This document shows, in pieces, positions 8,536-17,737 of a stretch of 64,000 bases of DNA (positions within the stretch are counted from its first letter, which is position 1; the number at the start of each line of letters is the position of its first letter). The notes beneath the pieces were generated by a model. That model did not search any database and had not been told where the DNA came from. It was given only the letters and a program-made list of their open reading frames with translations. The DNA is from an uncultured Prevotella sp. Its GTDB lineage: Bacteria > Bacteroidota > Bacteroidia > Bacteroidales > Bacteroidaceae. The position numbers and the translations under genes were made by a program. The DNA is taken from assembly GCA_944319935.1 (NCBI GenBank), contig CALUFM010000004.1, positions 112,591-176,590 of the forward strand, given 5' to 3'.

Positions 8536-9391
8536 CAACCTTTACGACAGCCGCGCGTGGCGAATGCTCGTAGCAAGATACGGCGAACGTGAGGCTCACG
8601 CCATAGTTTACTACGTGATGGAAGTGGCGTTCAACATAAAGAAAGCCGACTTCCTGATTGACGGTATTGACGCCCTACTCCCCGAACAGAAGCCAAAGCT
8701 GTTCGCCATACTTTACAGCGTGGGCGAAGGAACGCCGGTGCAATATGCCGTGGGAGTGGCCGAATTCGGCGGCCGCCACGGCTGGATGTCCGTAGAAGTG
8801 CGCCCCGGCGTGCTTATACCGCGCCCCGAGACGGCCGAGCTTTGCGACATAATCATAGACGACTGCGGGCAAACGCCCGGCCTTGACATCGTTGACATAG
8901 GCACTGGCAGCGGCTGCATAGCCCTCATGTTGAAGTCGGCGATGCCAGAGAGCCGCGTCTTCGCGTGGGACAACTCGCCCGAAGCGTTGGCCGTGACACG
9001 TGAGAACGCCACGGCGAAGCGGTGCGACATCATAATAGAACGCCAAGACATGCTCGACCTCTGGTGTACCGACCGCCGCTGGGACGTCATCGTAAGCAAC
9101 CCTCCCTACATCCTTAACAAGGAGAAAAAGGACATGGAGGAGCATGTCAAAGGCCACGAGCCGGACTGCGCCTTGTTCGTACCCAACGACGACCCGCTGA
9201 GGTTTTACACGCCCATAATACAGTACGCTGCCAAGACTTTGCGCCCCGACGGCGCGCTGTATTTCGAGCTTAACCCCCTGACTGCTGACAAAGTGGCCGA
9301 CAAGGCGCGGCAAACGGGCTTCAAGGACGTGAGCATAATAGAGGACAGTTACGGCAAGCTGCGCTTTGCCAAATTGAGAATAAACAAGTAA
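8525..9391 (+). CDS. prmC: peptide chain release factor N5-glutamine methyltransferase
   Basis: PrmC methylates the GGQ glutamine of RF1/RF2 using S-adenosylmethionine. The protein (288 aa) has the N-terminal release-factor-binding helices, the SAM-binding motif VDIGTGSGCIAL and the signature NPPYIL of amino-methyltransferases. ATGs at 8525 and 8528 are both usable. It overlaps the small RHH gene and is followed by recX, an arrangement common in Bacteroidales. Confidence 0.93.
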   Translation: MMNDNLYDSRAWRMLVARYGEREAHAIVYYVMEVAFNIKKADFLIDGIDALLPEQKPKLFAILYSVGEGTPVQYAVGVAEFGGRHGWMSVEVRPGVLIPRPETAELCDIIIDDCGQTPGLDIVDIGTGSGCIALMLKSAMPESRVFAWDNSPEALAVTRENATAKRCDIIIERQDMLDLWCTDRRWDVIVSNPPYILNKEKKDMEEHVKGHEPDCALFVPNDDPLRFYTPIIQYAAKTLRPDGALYFELNPLTADKVADKARQTGFKDVSIIEDSYGKLRFAKLRINK

Positions 9392-9439
9392 AAATCGAAC
9401 AACAAAGCTATCGTCTTTAATACCTTTAACTCCTTACAG

Positions 9440-9520
9440 ATGTAAATCGACAAGACATTTGTCTTTAACTACTTAGCGAGTGAAACGAGCGGTAACTACT
9501 TTAACTCCTTTAACTACTAA
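9440..9520. repeat. GGAGTTAAA-family repeat (reverse orientation)
   Basis: Contains GTCTTTAACTACTT, the insert AGCGAGTGAAACGAGCG, then AACTACTTTAACTCC units. The same composite occurs in reverse complement at 29925-29965 with very few differences, which shows this is a dispersed element rather than chance low complexity. Confidence 0.75.
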
Positions 9521-9523
9521 AAA

Positions 9524-9970
9524 ATGACCGAACAACAAGCCTACCAAAAGCTCTCGGCATTGTGCGCAAGGGCTGAACACTGCACATACGAGATGGACGA
9601 AAAGATGCGCCGATGGCAACTGCCGGAAGACGAACGGCGGCGTGTGATTGACCGCCTGACCGAAGAAAGGTTCATCGACGAAGAGCGTTACTGCCGCTTC
9701 TTCGTGCGCGACAAAATCCGACAGAACAAGTGGGGGCGGCGCAAAGTGGAACAGGCTCTCTACATGAAACGCATTCCAGAAGACAGAGTGGCGCGCATCC
9801 TCGACGAGGTTGACCGCGAGACGTACATCGAAATACTGCGCCCGCTGCTGCAAGCGAAGCGCAAGACGGTGAAAGCCAACAGCGACTATGAGCTTGAATG
9901 CAAGCTAATCAGGTTCGCCCTCAGCCGCGGTTTCAGCGTTGACGAGGCCAGGGAGAGTCTTTATTTATAG
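9524..9970 (+). CDS. recX: regulatory protein RecX
   Basis: 148 residues made of three repeated three-helix modules (LSALCARAEHCTYEMDEKM, RLTEERFIDEERYCRFFVRDKI, KWGRRKVEQALYMKRI), the RecX pattern. RecX binds RecA filaments and limits recombinase activity. Start ATG at 9524 follows the repeat region. The last base pairs of the stop codon are already part of a 42-bp inverted repeat. Bacteroidales often carry prmC-recX in this order. Confidence 0.9.
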   Translation: MTEQQAYQKLSALCARAEHCTYEMDEKMRRWQLPEDERRRVIDRLTEERFIDEERYCRFFVRDKIRQNKWGRRKVEQALYMKRIPEDRVARILDEVDRETYIEILRPLLQAKRKTVKANSDYELECKLIRFALSRGFSVDEARESLYL

Positions 9971-10090
9971 GAGTTAAGGGAGTAAAGGGAGTTAAAGGAG
10001 TTAAAGACAAATGCTTTGTAGATAATTACGAAACAACCAACTAAGGTATTGTCTTTAACTCCTTTAACTCCCTTTACTCCCTTAACTCCT
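9969..10090. repeat. perfect 42-bp inverted repeat between recX and ccsBA
   Basis: The left arm (9969-10010) and right arm (10049-10090) are exact reverse complements, built from GGAGTTAAAG units and ending in GTTAAAGACAA / TTGTCTTTAAC. The loop is 38 nt. It lies between convergent genes and could serve as a bidirectional transcription stop. Confidence 0.9.
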
Positions 10091-10117
10091 GATAAAAACT
10101 ACTCTAACTACTAAAAA

Positions 10118-12379
10118 TCAAGCATAAGAGTGCATCCCTCCGAGGAAGTAATTGACTCCGAAATACGTCATTATGATTGTCAGGAAGGCGAGAACCATGA
10201 ATAGGTGGAAACCAACGGGACGGCGGAGGAACGGCAGAGAGGCTTCATGCACGGCCACAGCGTAGACCAGGAGGGTGACAAGCCCCCACACTTCCTTGGC
10301 GTCCCAGCTCCAATATGTGCCCCATGACACGTTCGCCCAGACAGCCCCGACAAACACGCCGACGGCCAACAGCGCGACGGCGGGATACAGAAGCAGGCGC
10401 GAAAGCAGGGCGAGCGAGTCGGTCTGGACGTCAATTCCCGGCGCGTTACGCCCCCTTATAAGGCGCAAAAGGAGAGCCGTAACACCACAGACGAACGTCA
10501 GCGACAGCAGGGCGAACGACATCATGATGACCGAAACGTGGACGCTGAGCAGCGGAGACTGCAACACCGGCATGACGTGGGTTATCTGCGGGTTCATGTA
10601 ATTGATGTGCGACACGAGCAAGAAGAAGCCCGACATCAGCAACCCGAACGGCACTATGATGCGGAAACGGCGGCAGACGACAAGCGAAAGCAGCATGACC
10701 GACCACGCCATGACGAGCATAGTCTCATACCCGTTGGCCATGGGCACGCGCCCGCCGGCCACCCAACGCAGGGCGAGACAGGCCGTAAGAGCAGCCAAGG
10801 ACACGACGCTTACCGCCACGCCGGCAACATTTGCCACCTTCGCAGTTTTCCCAATACTCCCATTTCTCCCATTATTTCCATTCCCCCTTACCATGAAATA
10901 AATGGCGAAAGCCACCAAAAGCACGCCCGCCGTGAGGTTGACCATGAACAGGATGGTGGCGAAGGGCACGGCGTTGTACACCCTCTCGGCCTCAACCTGC
11001 GCGCCCGTAGGCAGCGACGAGCCGCCGTTCACCTGCTGGTATTTCAGCATCTTGTCGAAGATGGCGTCAACATGTGCGATGTTTCCGGCCAGCACTTCCT
11101 GATAGACAAGCGAAAAAACGCCCTGCATGTACTTGCGGTGCAGGCTGTCAACAGCCACGCCGTCAAGGTTGTCGGTAGGCGCGTACCACGTCGTCTTGCC
11201 CCCAGCCGTCACGGGGAAGACCTTCAGCAGAGTGCCGCGGCGCAGGTTCATGACCATCATCAGGCGGTCGTCGATGTCGGCGACATGCTTGTGGAACTCG
11301 TCCTGTTGCCCTTGGTAATACTCTTGGACGTAAGGCCCGAGGATGTATCCGCCCAGCATCTGGTTGAAGAAAGTGTTGACGGAGCAGTAGCGGGGCAACT
11401 GCAACGCGTCTTTCAGCGCGCCCGACTTCACCCTGACCACAGGCTCCGCGCCCCACTCGTCGCCGTAAAATATGAAGCCCGTCAGCACCTGCTCGGCCGT
11501 GAACCCCTTGTAACTCGAGCTTCCGTATAGCTTCTTGGTAAAGTCAACGGCGAACGTCTGCACGGGACACACGCGGTTGTCGTAGAGCATGTACAGTCGG
11601 CCGAACTTGTCAGCCGTCTCTTTCGGCAACACCTTTACAGCCCCCGCGCCCGTAGAAAAGGCCGTTACGGCGAGCAGCGACAGCACCCCACGCCTGAGCA
11701 AAGGACTGCGCAGCAGGCGGCGGTAAGCCCCGCGCGGGTCTACGAGCGTCCACAGCAGCGAGAGGAACAGCAGCCCGTAGCCGGCGTAGGTCAGCGGTAT
11801 GCCCCACGGGTCGTAGTTCACGGCAAGCGTGCTTCCGAGCCGGTCGCGGTCGTAGTCGGCCTGGTAGAAGCGCATGGAGCGGTGCGTGTAGATGTTGTTC
11901 ATCGACACCTCGGCCTCAGTGGCCACGCCCCCGTCGGTCACGGTGAACTTCGACACGTAGTCGGCTTCGGCCTCCGTGCCGTCGTGGTAGCGTATGTCAA
12001 ACGTGTCAAGGCGCATCGTGAACGGCAGTTTGCGCTCCTCAATGCCGCCGTCACGGCCGATTACCGAGTATGCGTCAACGGCCACGCCGCAGCGCAGATG
12101 CACCATGCCGCGCTCACCCGACACGTGGGTGGCCAGCGCGCCGGCCAGTATGAGCAGCAGGGCGAGGTGCAGGGCGAGGACTGACGGACGGCGCACGCGC
12201 CTCCTTACGATGTAGGCCACGGCAGCGGCGGCCAGCAAAGCCCACAGCGCGACGAACCACCACGCCGAGTAAACGGCGGCGTGGGCGAAGTCGGTGCCCC
12301 GCCATTTCTCGATGAAAGTGGCCGCAGCCATGGCCACGATGACGAGGATGTAAAGGGAAGAAAGGAGTTTTTTCAACAT
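10118..12379 (-). CDS. ccsBA: cytochrome c assembly protein, ResB-CcsA fusion
   Basis: 753 residues. The N-terminal half is ResB/CcsB-like: three membrane helices (LYILVIVAMAAATFIEKW...) and a large periplasmic segment. The C-terminal half is CcsA with many helices and the heme-handling WWD-type motif (WGTYWSWDAKEVWGL). Such fusions export heme and attach it to CXXCH proteins. It is the last gene of a leftward cluster whose preceding gene encodes a two-CXXCH protein, a likely client. The gap to that gene contains repeats, so separate transcription is possible. Confidence 0.92.
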   Translation of the reverse strand: MLKKLLSSLYILVIVAMAAATFIEKWRGTDFAHAAVYSAWWFVALWALLAAAAVAYIVRRRVRRPSVLALHLALLLILAGALATHVSGERGMVHLRCGVAVDAYSVIGRDGGIEERKLPFTMRLDTFDIRYHDGTEAEADYVSKFTVTDGGVATEAEVSMNNIYTHRSMRFYQADYDRDRLGSTLAVNYDPWGIPLTYAGYGLLFLSLLWTLVDPRGAYRRLLRSPLLRRGVLSLLAVTAFSTGAGAVKVLPKETADKFGRLYMLYDNRVCPVQTFAVDFTKKLYGSSSYKGFTAEQVLTGFIFYGDEWGAEPVVRVKSGALKDALQLPRYCSVNTFFNQMLGGYILGPYVQEYYQGQQDEFHKHVADIDDRLMMVMNLRRGTLLKVFPVTAGGKTTWYAPTDNLDGVAVDSLHRKYMQGVFSLVYQEVLAGNIAHVDAIFDKMLKYQQVNGGSSLPTGAQVEAERVYNAVPFATILFMVNLTAGVLLVAFAIYFMVRGNGNNGRNGSIGKTAKVANVAGVAVSVVSLAALTACLALRWVAGGRVPMANGYETMLVMAWSVMLLSLVVCRRFRIIVPFGLLMSGFFLLVSHINYMNPQITHVMPVLQSPLLSVHVSVIMMSFALLSLTFVCGVTALLLRLIRGRNAPGIDVQTDSLALLSRLLLYPAVALLAVGVFVGAVWANVSWGTYWSWDAKEVWGLVTLLVYAVAVHEASLPFLRRPVGFHLFMVLAFLTIIMTYFGVNYFLGGMHSYA

Positions 12380-12684
12380 TGTTTTCAGGAGTTTTCTTTA
12401 GGAGTTAAAGGCAATAGCTTTGTTGTTTTGCTTCTTTTAGGAGTTAAAGGAGTTAATGCAGTCAAGGGAGTTAAAGACAAATGCTTTGCCGCTTATGGGT
12501 TGTTTGATTTTTAATTGTTACTTGCCAATTCCGCCGTAAGGCGTCTCCTGTTTCGCCATAGGCGGCAAAACGCACGGTGAAAGGCCGTCTTTCAGCCTGT
12601 AAAAGGGCATCTTTTACGGGATAAAAGATGCCCTTTTGGCAATGCGTTGATTATCAAGCTGTTGCCAGCCATCAACGAACGGGG
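12380..12684. other. intergenic gap with both repeat families
   Basis: Holds GGAGTTAAA units (about 12385-12485) and a 16-bp perfect hairpin, AAAAGGGCATCTTTTA (12601-12616) with TAAAAGATGCCCTTTT (12622-12637) around CGGGA. No convincing gene. Confidence 0.65.
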
Positions 12685-14409
12685 TTATATCGACTGCAAG
12701 AACTTCACCACAGCGTCCCTGTCTTTCTTGGGCAGGTTGTAGAACTTCTCGGCCGACTCGTAAGCGTGGCTCTTCTTGCTGTAAGCGTGCCACATGATGG
12801 CCTCAACCTCGTTGCGCGCGCGGCAGTCGTGCAAGCGGTCTTCCGCGCCCGTGTTCACGCGCGAGAGTCCGCGTCCCCAGAGCGGCGTAGTGCGGCACCA
12901 TGAGCCGTGGATGTCGTTCTTCATATACAGCTTGTGCTGCATCATGTCGCTGTACGGCCATATAGTCTGGTTCTGGTAGCGCGGCAGCGGACGGTCGGCT
13001 ATGCACTCGGGCGTCCAGTAGTTGTCGTCGCCGGTAGTCCAAGACGGACGGTGGCACGAGGCGCAACCCATCTCCATGAACAGCGTCTTGCCGCGCTGCA
13101 CATCGGGGTCGTTCAGGTTGCGGGCGCGCGGGATGGACAATCCGCGGTGCCATACCATGAGGGCGTAGAACTGGTCGGTGGTCATGTCCGGCTCGAAGTT
13201 GTACCACTTGTTGTCAAACTGGTTGGTCGAAGGGCTCAGCAGGTTCTTCACGGCGTCGGCTATTCCGGCGTCAGTCCCGTCGGCGAAATACGGCGAAGTG
13301 GGGTCTTGCTTGATGGCGTTTATTACGTCGCTGTTCTCCGACATGGCCTTCGCCCATGCGTCGGTGGTGTAAAGCTTGGGGCGGTCGGGACGGCTCACGT
13401 TGGTGATGTTCCATATAGCGTTCGCGCCCGGGCCGTCCTGAAGAGTGGCGCGCGTCAGGGCGTAAGTGAACCTCTTGACCATCCGCTCCGCGCCGGGCGA
13501 GCCGTCAGCCATGCGTCCCGCGCTGCCGAACGTGGTGTACCACGCTCCTGAGGCGAAGTCGTTGGCGGCCGCGTCCCAGAAGCTCGGGTTCACATATTCA
13601 GCCACGTCAAGCCCCTTGTCCTTGTAATACTTCGCCGTGGCGGCGTACTGCGCCTTGATGTCCTCTTCCTCGATGGCGTCAAGCAAGCCTGTGCCTATGA
13701 TGCCGATGGTTGACTCAAGGCGGATTTCTATGTCCTCAGGCTTCGGGTTTGTGTTGAATGCCGTCTGCGGGATGCTCAGCTCGGGGTAGATGAGTTCGTA
13801 CTTCTCGCCGTCAGGGAACTCAAGGGGCAGACCGCTTTCCATGGCCGTCACCTTGTCCCACCGCATCTGTATTTGGCTCTCGTCAATCGGCGGCAGGAAG
13901 GGCGACGCGGCCTGCGTCTGCGGCATGGCCGTCACCTCGCTGATGTAAGGGCCGTCGTTAGAGCCGGGAGAGAGCGGATGGTAGATTACGAGCAGGTAGC
14001 CGTTGCCGTTTCCGTAGGCCGTCGTGTACGTGTCGAAACGCTTGCCGTGGCCGTAGCTCGGGTGGCAGTCAAGGCACGAGCGGCGCGTGCTGGCCGGGCC
14101 TAAGCCCTTGAACGGCGGCGTGTTCACCGTGAAACTGCGCTCGAAAAGCATCTCGCCCTCGTTGAACTCGTCCATCAGTCCCTGTGCCTCCGTTGCCGGG
14201 GCTTCGTCCTCGTAGCAACCGGCAAGCACGTTTTCGGTTGTTCCCAACTTTCCGCCGGGATACCATTCGTCGGCCGTGAAGACGCCTTGCGCCGTGCCGA
14301 CATAGTTCGCGTCGGTCTCAACCCTCAGCGCAACCGTGTCGTCATCGCTGCATGCCGACAACGAAAGGATGGCCGAGGCGAGAGCCAAAGGATAAAAAAT
14401 CTTCTTCAT
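12685..14409 (-). CDS. di-heme oxidoreductase (DUF1111, MauG-like) lipoprotein
   Basis: 574 residues with a lipoprotein signal (LSLSACSDDD; the acidic run after Cys is the surface-export signal of Bacteroidetes). Two heme-binding motifs are present: CLDCH in the N-terminal half and CASCH near the C terminus, as in the DUF1111/cytochrome c peroxidase-like family. It lies between imelysin and ccsBA, which would attach its hemes. In other bacteria DUF1111 proteins accompany imelysins in iron-responsive loci; a periplasmic or surface redox role in iron handling is inferred. Confidence 0.87.
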   Translation of the reverse strand: MKKIFYPLALASAILSLSACSDDDTVALRVETDANYVGTAQGVFTADEWYPGGKLGTTENVLAGCYEDEAPATEAQGLMDEFNEGEMLFERSFTVNTPPFKGLGPASTRRSCLDCHPSYGHGKRFDTYTTAYGNGNGYLLVIYHPLSPGSNDGPYISEVTAMPQTQAASPFLPPIDESQIQMRWDKVTAMESGLPLEFPDGEKYELIYPELSIPQTAFNTNPKPEDIEIRLESTIGIIGTGLLDAIEEEDIKAQYAATAKYYKDKGLDVAEYVNPSFWDAAANDFASGAWYTTFGSAGRMADGSPGAERMVKRFTYALTRATLQDGPGANAIWNITNVSRPDRPKLYTTDAWAKAMSENSDVINAIKQDPTSPYFADGTDAGIADAVKNLLSPSTNQFDNKWYNFEPDMTTDQFYALMVWHRGLSIPRARNLNDPDVQRGKTLFMEMGCASCHRPSWTTGDDNYWTPECIADRPLPRYQNQTIWPYSDMMQHKLYMKNDIHGSWCRTTPLWGRGLSRVNTGAEDRLHDCRARNEVEAIMWHAYSKKSHAYESAEKFYNLPKKDRDAVVKFLQSI

Positions 14410-14578
14410 ATTATAATGTTTTTGGTTAATAAGTGCCTGAAGTCAGTTTCCCGTCACCTCCCCGTTATACGGAGAAAGCCAATAGCTCCGCAAGCAGCAG
14501 AGCCATTGTCTTTAACTCCTTGGCGACCGTAGGGAGCGTTAACAGCTATAACTCCTTTAACTACTGAACGCCTTTAGC

Positions 14579-15907
14579 TTATTGTTTCTCAATCCACTGA
14601 GCCGCAGCATTAAGCTGGTCGTTGAGCGCGTCAACGGCTTCCATGGCCGCGCCGGCCTGTTGGTGACCCGGAGCGTCAACGAAGGCGATGCCGCTGTTGA
14701 CGCAAGTCGTCAGCTTGGCGATGGCGTCGTCAAGCGCGGCCTGCAGCTCTTCAGCCCCATCGTAACCGTTGTCGCGGAGGAAAGTCATCACAGACTTCGC
14801 CTCAGGCTGAGCCTGGTCGATGTTTCCGTAAAGGCTGTTCTTGATGCTGTAGATGTTGTCACGGTAGTCGATGTACGACCTCTTGCTGTACGGCGACTCG
14901 ATGTAGTCGATGGCGTCAGGCTCGTTCGGGTCGAGCGAAGGCGCGCCCGTGGCCACACGGTAAGCCTGTCCTATTTTCTGGCTGGCCACCTCGTTGGCGA
15001 TGTTTCCGCACCCTGAAGCACCTACTATGGTTACAAGAGCGGCGTTGATAGAGGCATACGAGCTGCCGTCAGTGCCCGCAAGGAGCATGTCCGCGCCGTA
15101 GAAATAGCCGTTATTGTCAAGCGCGTGGGTCTTCACTCCAAGCTCCCTGACACGCGCCTGGTGGGCGGTTGGGGCTTGAAGGCCGAGCCATGACACCTCA
15201 AGGCGGTAACAGTTGTCACGCACGTCGCCGGCCACCGCCACGAGGAAAGCCAGCTCGTCGGCGCATTTCACCGCCGGCTTGTTGGCGAAACTGGGGTGGT
15301 CTTCATTGCCGTCGAACACCGAAGCCTTGCGCGGCGCGCCGTCACGGAACAGCACGAACTCAAGTCCGTGGAAGCCGAGGGCCGTGTCGAAGTTGGCGTT
15401 GTTCTGGTTGACGAAGGCGATGGGGTCGTCACTGTACAGCCCGGCGACCATCGTCGGGTTCGACATGAAGTCAGCCATCTGACCCTGGTCGAGCGGCCAT
15501 GAGTCCATGTGCGGGTCGAGGTTGTAGTCTGTGGCGGCACCGTAGAGGAAGGCTTCGCTCTTCTCCCAATACTCGCGGGCGGCCTTGAAAGCCTCACATG
15601 CGGCCTCGACGTCGGCGTCGGTCAGCGTCCCGGCCGAATGTTTTTGCTGCACGTTGACAGCCTGTTCATAAAGAACGTCCGCGCTGGCGGCGAGGTTCTT
15701 GTACGTGGGGAACACCACTTGGTTGACGTACTGGTTGGCAACCTCCCACATTTCAGCCTGCACTCCCGTCCACTGGTTGCCCACTGTGGGGTTGTCTTTG
15801 TCACCTCCGAGGGTGATGTCGTCGTCGTCATCGCTGCACGCGGTGAACGATGTCACTGCCAATGCTCCCATGAAGAGCATGGCAAACAAATTAGATATTC
15901 TTTTCAT
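14579..15907 (-). CDS. imelysin-family (IrpA-like) lipoprotein
   Basis: 442 residues with lipobox FTACSDDDDD, so probably surface-exposed. It carries the imelysin signature GFHGLEF (GxHxxE), and helical bundles such as EAFKAAREYWEKSEAFLYGAA. Imelysin proteins are linked to iron uptake (IrpA, EfeO-related), though the ligand is uncertain. It lies between the beta-barrel gene and the di-heme protein gene on the same strand. GGAGTTAAA-type repeats (14505-14575) separate it from the latter. Confidence 0.88.
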   Translation of the reverse strand: MKRISNLFAMLFMGALAVTSFTACSDDDDDITLGGDKDNPTVGNQWTGVQAEMWEVANQYVNQVVFPTYKNLAASADVLYEQAVNVQQKHSAGTLTDADVEAACEAFKAAREYWEKSEAFLYGAATDYNLDPHMDSWPLDQGQMADFMSNPTMVAGLYSDDPIAFVNQNNANFDTALGFHGLEFVLFRDGAPRKASVFDGNEDHPSFANKPAVKCADELAFLVAVAGDVRDNCYRLEVSWLGLQAPTAHQARVRELGVKTHALDNNGYFYGADMLLAGTDGSSYASINAALVTIVGASGCGNIANEVASQKIGQAYRVATGAPSLDPNEPDAIDYIESPYSKRSYIDYRDNIYSIKNSLYGNIDQAQPEAKSVMTFLRDNGYDGAEELQAALDDAIAKLTTCVNSGIAFVDAPGHQQAGAAMEAVDALNDQLNAAAQWIEKQ

Positions 15908-15960
15908 CTTCGTTGTATAAATTATAGGTTGTTATTGTCTTATCGCACGTTTCCAGAGGT

Positions 15961-17268
15961 TTAGAGGAAGAAGCCCTCGTAAGCCACGCCGATGTTGATG
16001 GCCGGCTCGTCGTTGTATTGGCTCTTGAAGAAGCGGTGGTTGTACTCAGCCTTGACCGCGATTTGGGGAACGGGGTAATAGTTGACGCCCGCCGCCACGA
16101 TTTGCTTGCTGGTGTAGGTGTTCGTGGCGTTGTTGACGTAAGAGTCATAGTACTCGTAATGGCCGAAGACATACAGCTTCTGCCCCGAGCGGCGCAGCTT
16201 CTCAAACTGCGAGAACACGTTGTAACCGGCCTCGACGCTCACCGCCACGGCGTGCGAACCGAACGCCGTCTTGCGGTAGGGCGACGTGCCCGACGACTGG
16301 TTTGCCTTGATTGAGCTGATGGCCGAGGCGTCGCTCACATAGCCGTAGTCGGCGTATCCGCGCGCGAGCCAGTTGTGGTCGTTGTACGTGAAGTCGAAAG
16401 AACCGAGCCATACGTTGCCCTCCACGTCCTTGTAGCGGTTGCCGTCGTTCTCCAGGTCGTGCGGGAACGTGTTGTGCATCGCCTTCCCGTAGTATCCGCT
16501 CAGGCCGAGGCGCAGGCCGGGCACGGTGTAGTTGTCGATGCGGGCGAGAAGTCCGAACTTGTTGGCCACCTCAAACTCCCACGGGCTTTGCGCCCCCTTG
16601 CCTATCCAGTAGGTGCGGTCGAAGAACATGGCGTCGAGCCCTCCGGTGAACTGAAGCTCGTAACGGAAGTCGCCGGCGCGTCCCCAGAACGAGATGCCCG
16701 TCTGGTGCCACGTACTCGGAATGATTGTCCGCTCGCCTTCGGGGCGGTAAACGGTGAAGAAGTTGAGCGGCTCGTGGTGAGCGTTGGTCAGTCCGAAAGG
16801 CAGCACGATGTGGCCGAAGCGGATGTTGGCCCAGTCGGCGAACGACTTCTGAACCCAGAACTGCTCCAGCTCTACCTCGCCGCCCTTCTCGGTCTCGGCC
16901 TCCCATTCGCCGCCTTCCTCGGCCTCCTTCTCGATGGCTCCGCCGCTGCCGCCGTGTTCAAACTCTATTTCCATGCCAACGCTCCAGCCCTTGCCGAAGT
17001 CGTAGCCGAGGTAAACCACGGCATGGGGGATGTCGAAACGGCCGTGCGACGGGTCGTTCTTATAATATCCCGGGTTGGCGTAGCGGAAGGGATTGTCGCT
17101 GTAAAAGTTGCGCGAATACGTCAGTTCGCCGTATCCGCCCACACTGAGGCGGTTGCCCTTGGCGTGCTGGTAAACGCTGTCGGCAGCCGATGTCTGCGCC
17201 TGGGCCGTGCCCGCAGCCAGGCAGAGCGCAACCGCGCAGAGTGAAAACGTTGTCTTAAACTTACTCAT
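15961..17268 (-). CDS. outer-membrane beta-barrel (porin-like) protein
   Basis: 435 residues with signal peptide (MSKFKTTFSLCAVALCLAAGTAQAQ) and many amphipathic strands (RLSVGGYGELTYSRNFY, GWSVGMEIEFEHGG, QIAVKAEYNHRFF). It resembles phosphate-selective-porin-like or carbohydrate porins of Bacteroidales. The start at 17268 is chosen because the promoter (17310-17340) lies upstream of it and excludes the longer frame. It heads the leftward imelysin/di-heme/CcsBA cluster and may pass iron or a chelate through the outer membrane; that role is inferred from neighbours. Confidence 0.82.
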   Translation of the reverse strand: MSKFKTTFSLCAVALCLAAGTAQAQTSAADSVYQHAKGNRLSVGGYGELTYSRNFYSDNPFRYANPGYYKNDPSHGRFDIPHAVVYLGYDFGKGWSVGMEIEFEHGGSGGAIEKEAEEGGEWEAETEKGGEVELEQFWVQKSFADWANIRFGHIVLPFGLTNAHHEPLNFFTVYRPEGERTIIPSTWHQTGISFWGRAGDFRYELQFTGGLDAMFFDRTYWIGKGAQSPWEFEVANKFGLLARIDNYTVPGLRLGLSGYYGKAMHNTFPHDLENDGNRYKDVEGNVWLGSFDFTYNDHNWLARGYADYGYVSDASAISSIKANQSSGTSPYRKTAFGSHAVAVSVEAGYNVFSQFEKLRRSGQKLYVFGHYEYYDSYVNNATNTYTSKQIVAAGVNYYPVPQIAVKAEYNHRFFKSQYNDEPAINIGVAYEGFFL

Positions 17269-17309
17269 GTATTGCTTTTTTAGGTTATTATGCGTCATGA
17301 TTTCCGCTG

Positions 17310-17340
17310 CAAAGGTAGCCCAAATATAAAATGTTAGCAA
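17310..17340 (-). promoter_or_regulatory. promoter of the porin-imelysin-diheme cluster
   Basis: On the minus strand, TTG (17338-17340), a 20-bp spacer and TACCTTTG (17310-17317) fit the Bacteroidetes -33/-7 promoter. The leader to the ATG at 17268 is about 35 nt. Confidence 0.7.
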
Positions 17341-17737
17341 TACTTAAAAATCGGTAAAAAGTACGCACGGCGCGCCGCCGCGCCGCTAACAACAAATGGT
17401 GACGCCCGTGGTGGCGTGCGAAGGGTGGCTTGTCCGAAAAGCGAAATGCGTTGTCCTAAATTTCCACAGACCGCTTTTTCCACCGCTTCGCGCCGCCCCG
17501 TGATACCTGAAAATAGGTATTACGCCGCAATACCTACATATAATTACAAACCGACCTCCGTCCTGTTTGTAAACGCCTGAGAACCAACCGCTTTGCCACT
17601 TATGGCCTTTCGCTTTGCAAAAGGCCGCATGTCACACGCCAAAAGGCCACCTTTTGGAAATCAAAAGGCGGCCTTTCAGCGCACATCCGCAGCCTGCACG
17701 CATGGCCGTTCATCTTACGCCCGACGGCGCGCAGCGG
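17341..17737. other. gene-less stretch with repeats
   Basis: Between the acyl-CoA synthetase gene and the porin promoter. It contains a GC-rich palindromic stretch (GGCGCGCCGCCGCGCC near 17370) and AAAAGGC-family hairpins at about 17600-17690 (AAAGGCCACCTTTTG / CAAAAGGCGGCCTTT). No gene seen. Confidence 0.6.

Noticed and set aside
10538..11530. 330-codon ORF opposite ccsBA
   Set aside because: Antisense shadow; His/Arg-rich translation with no domain.
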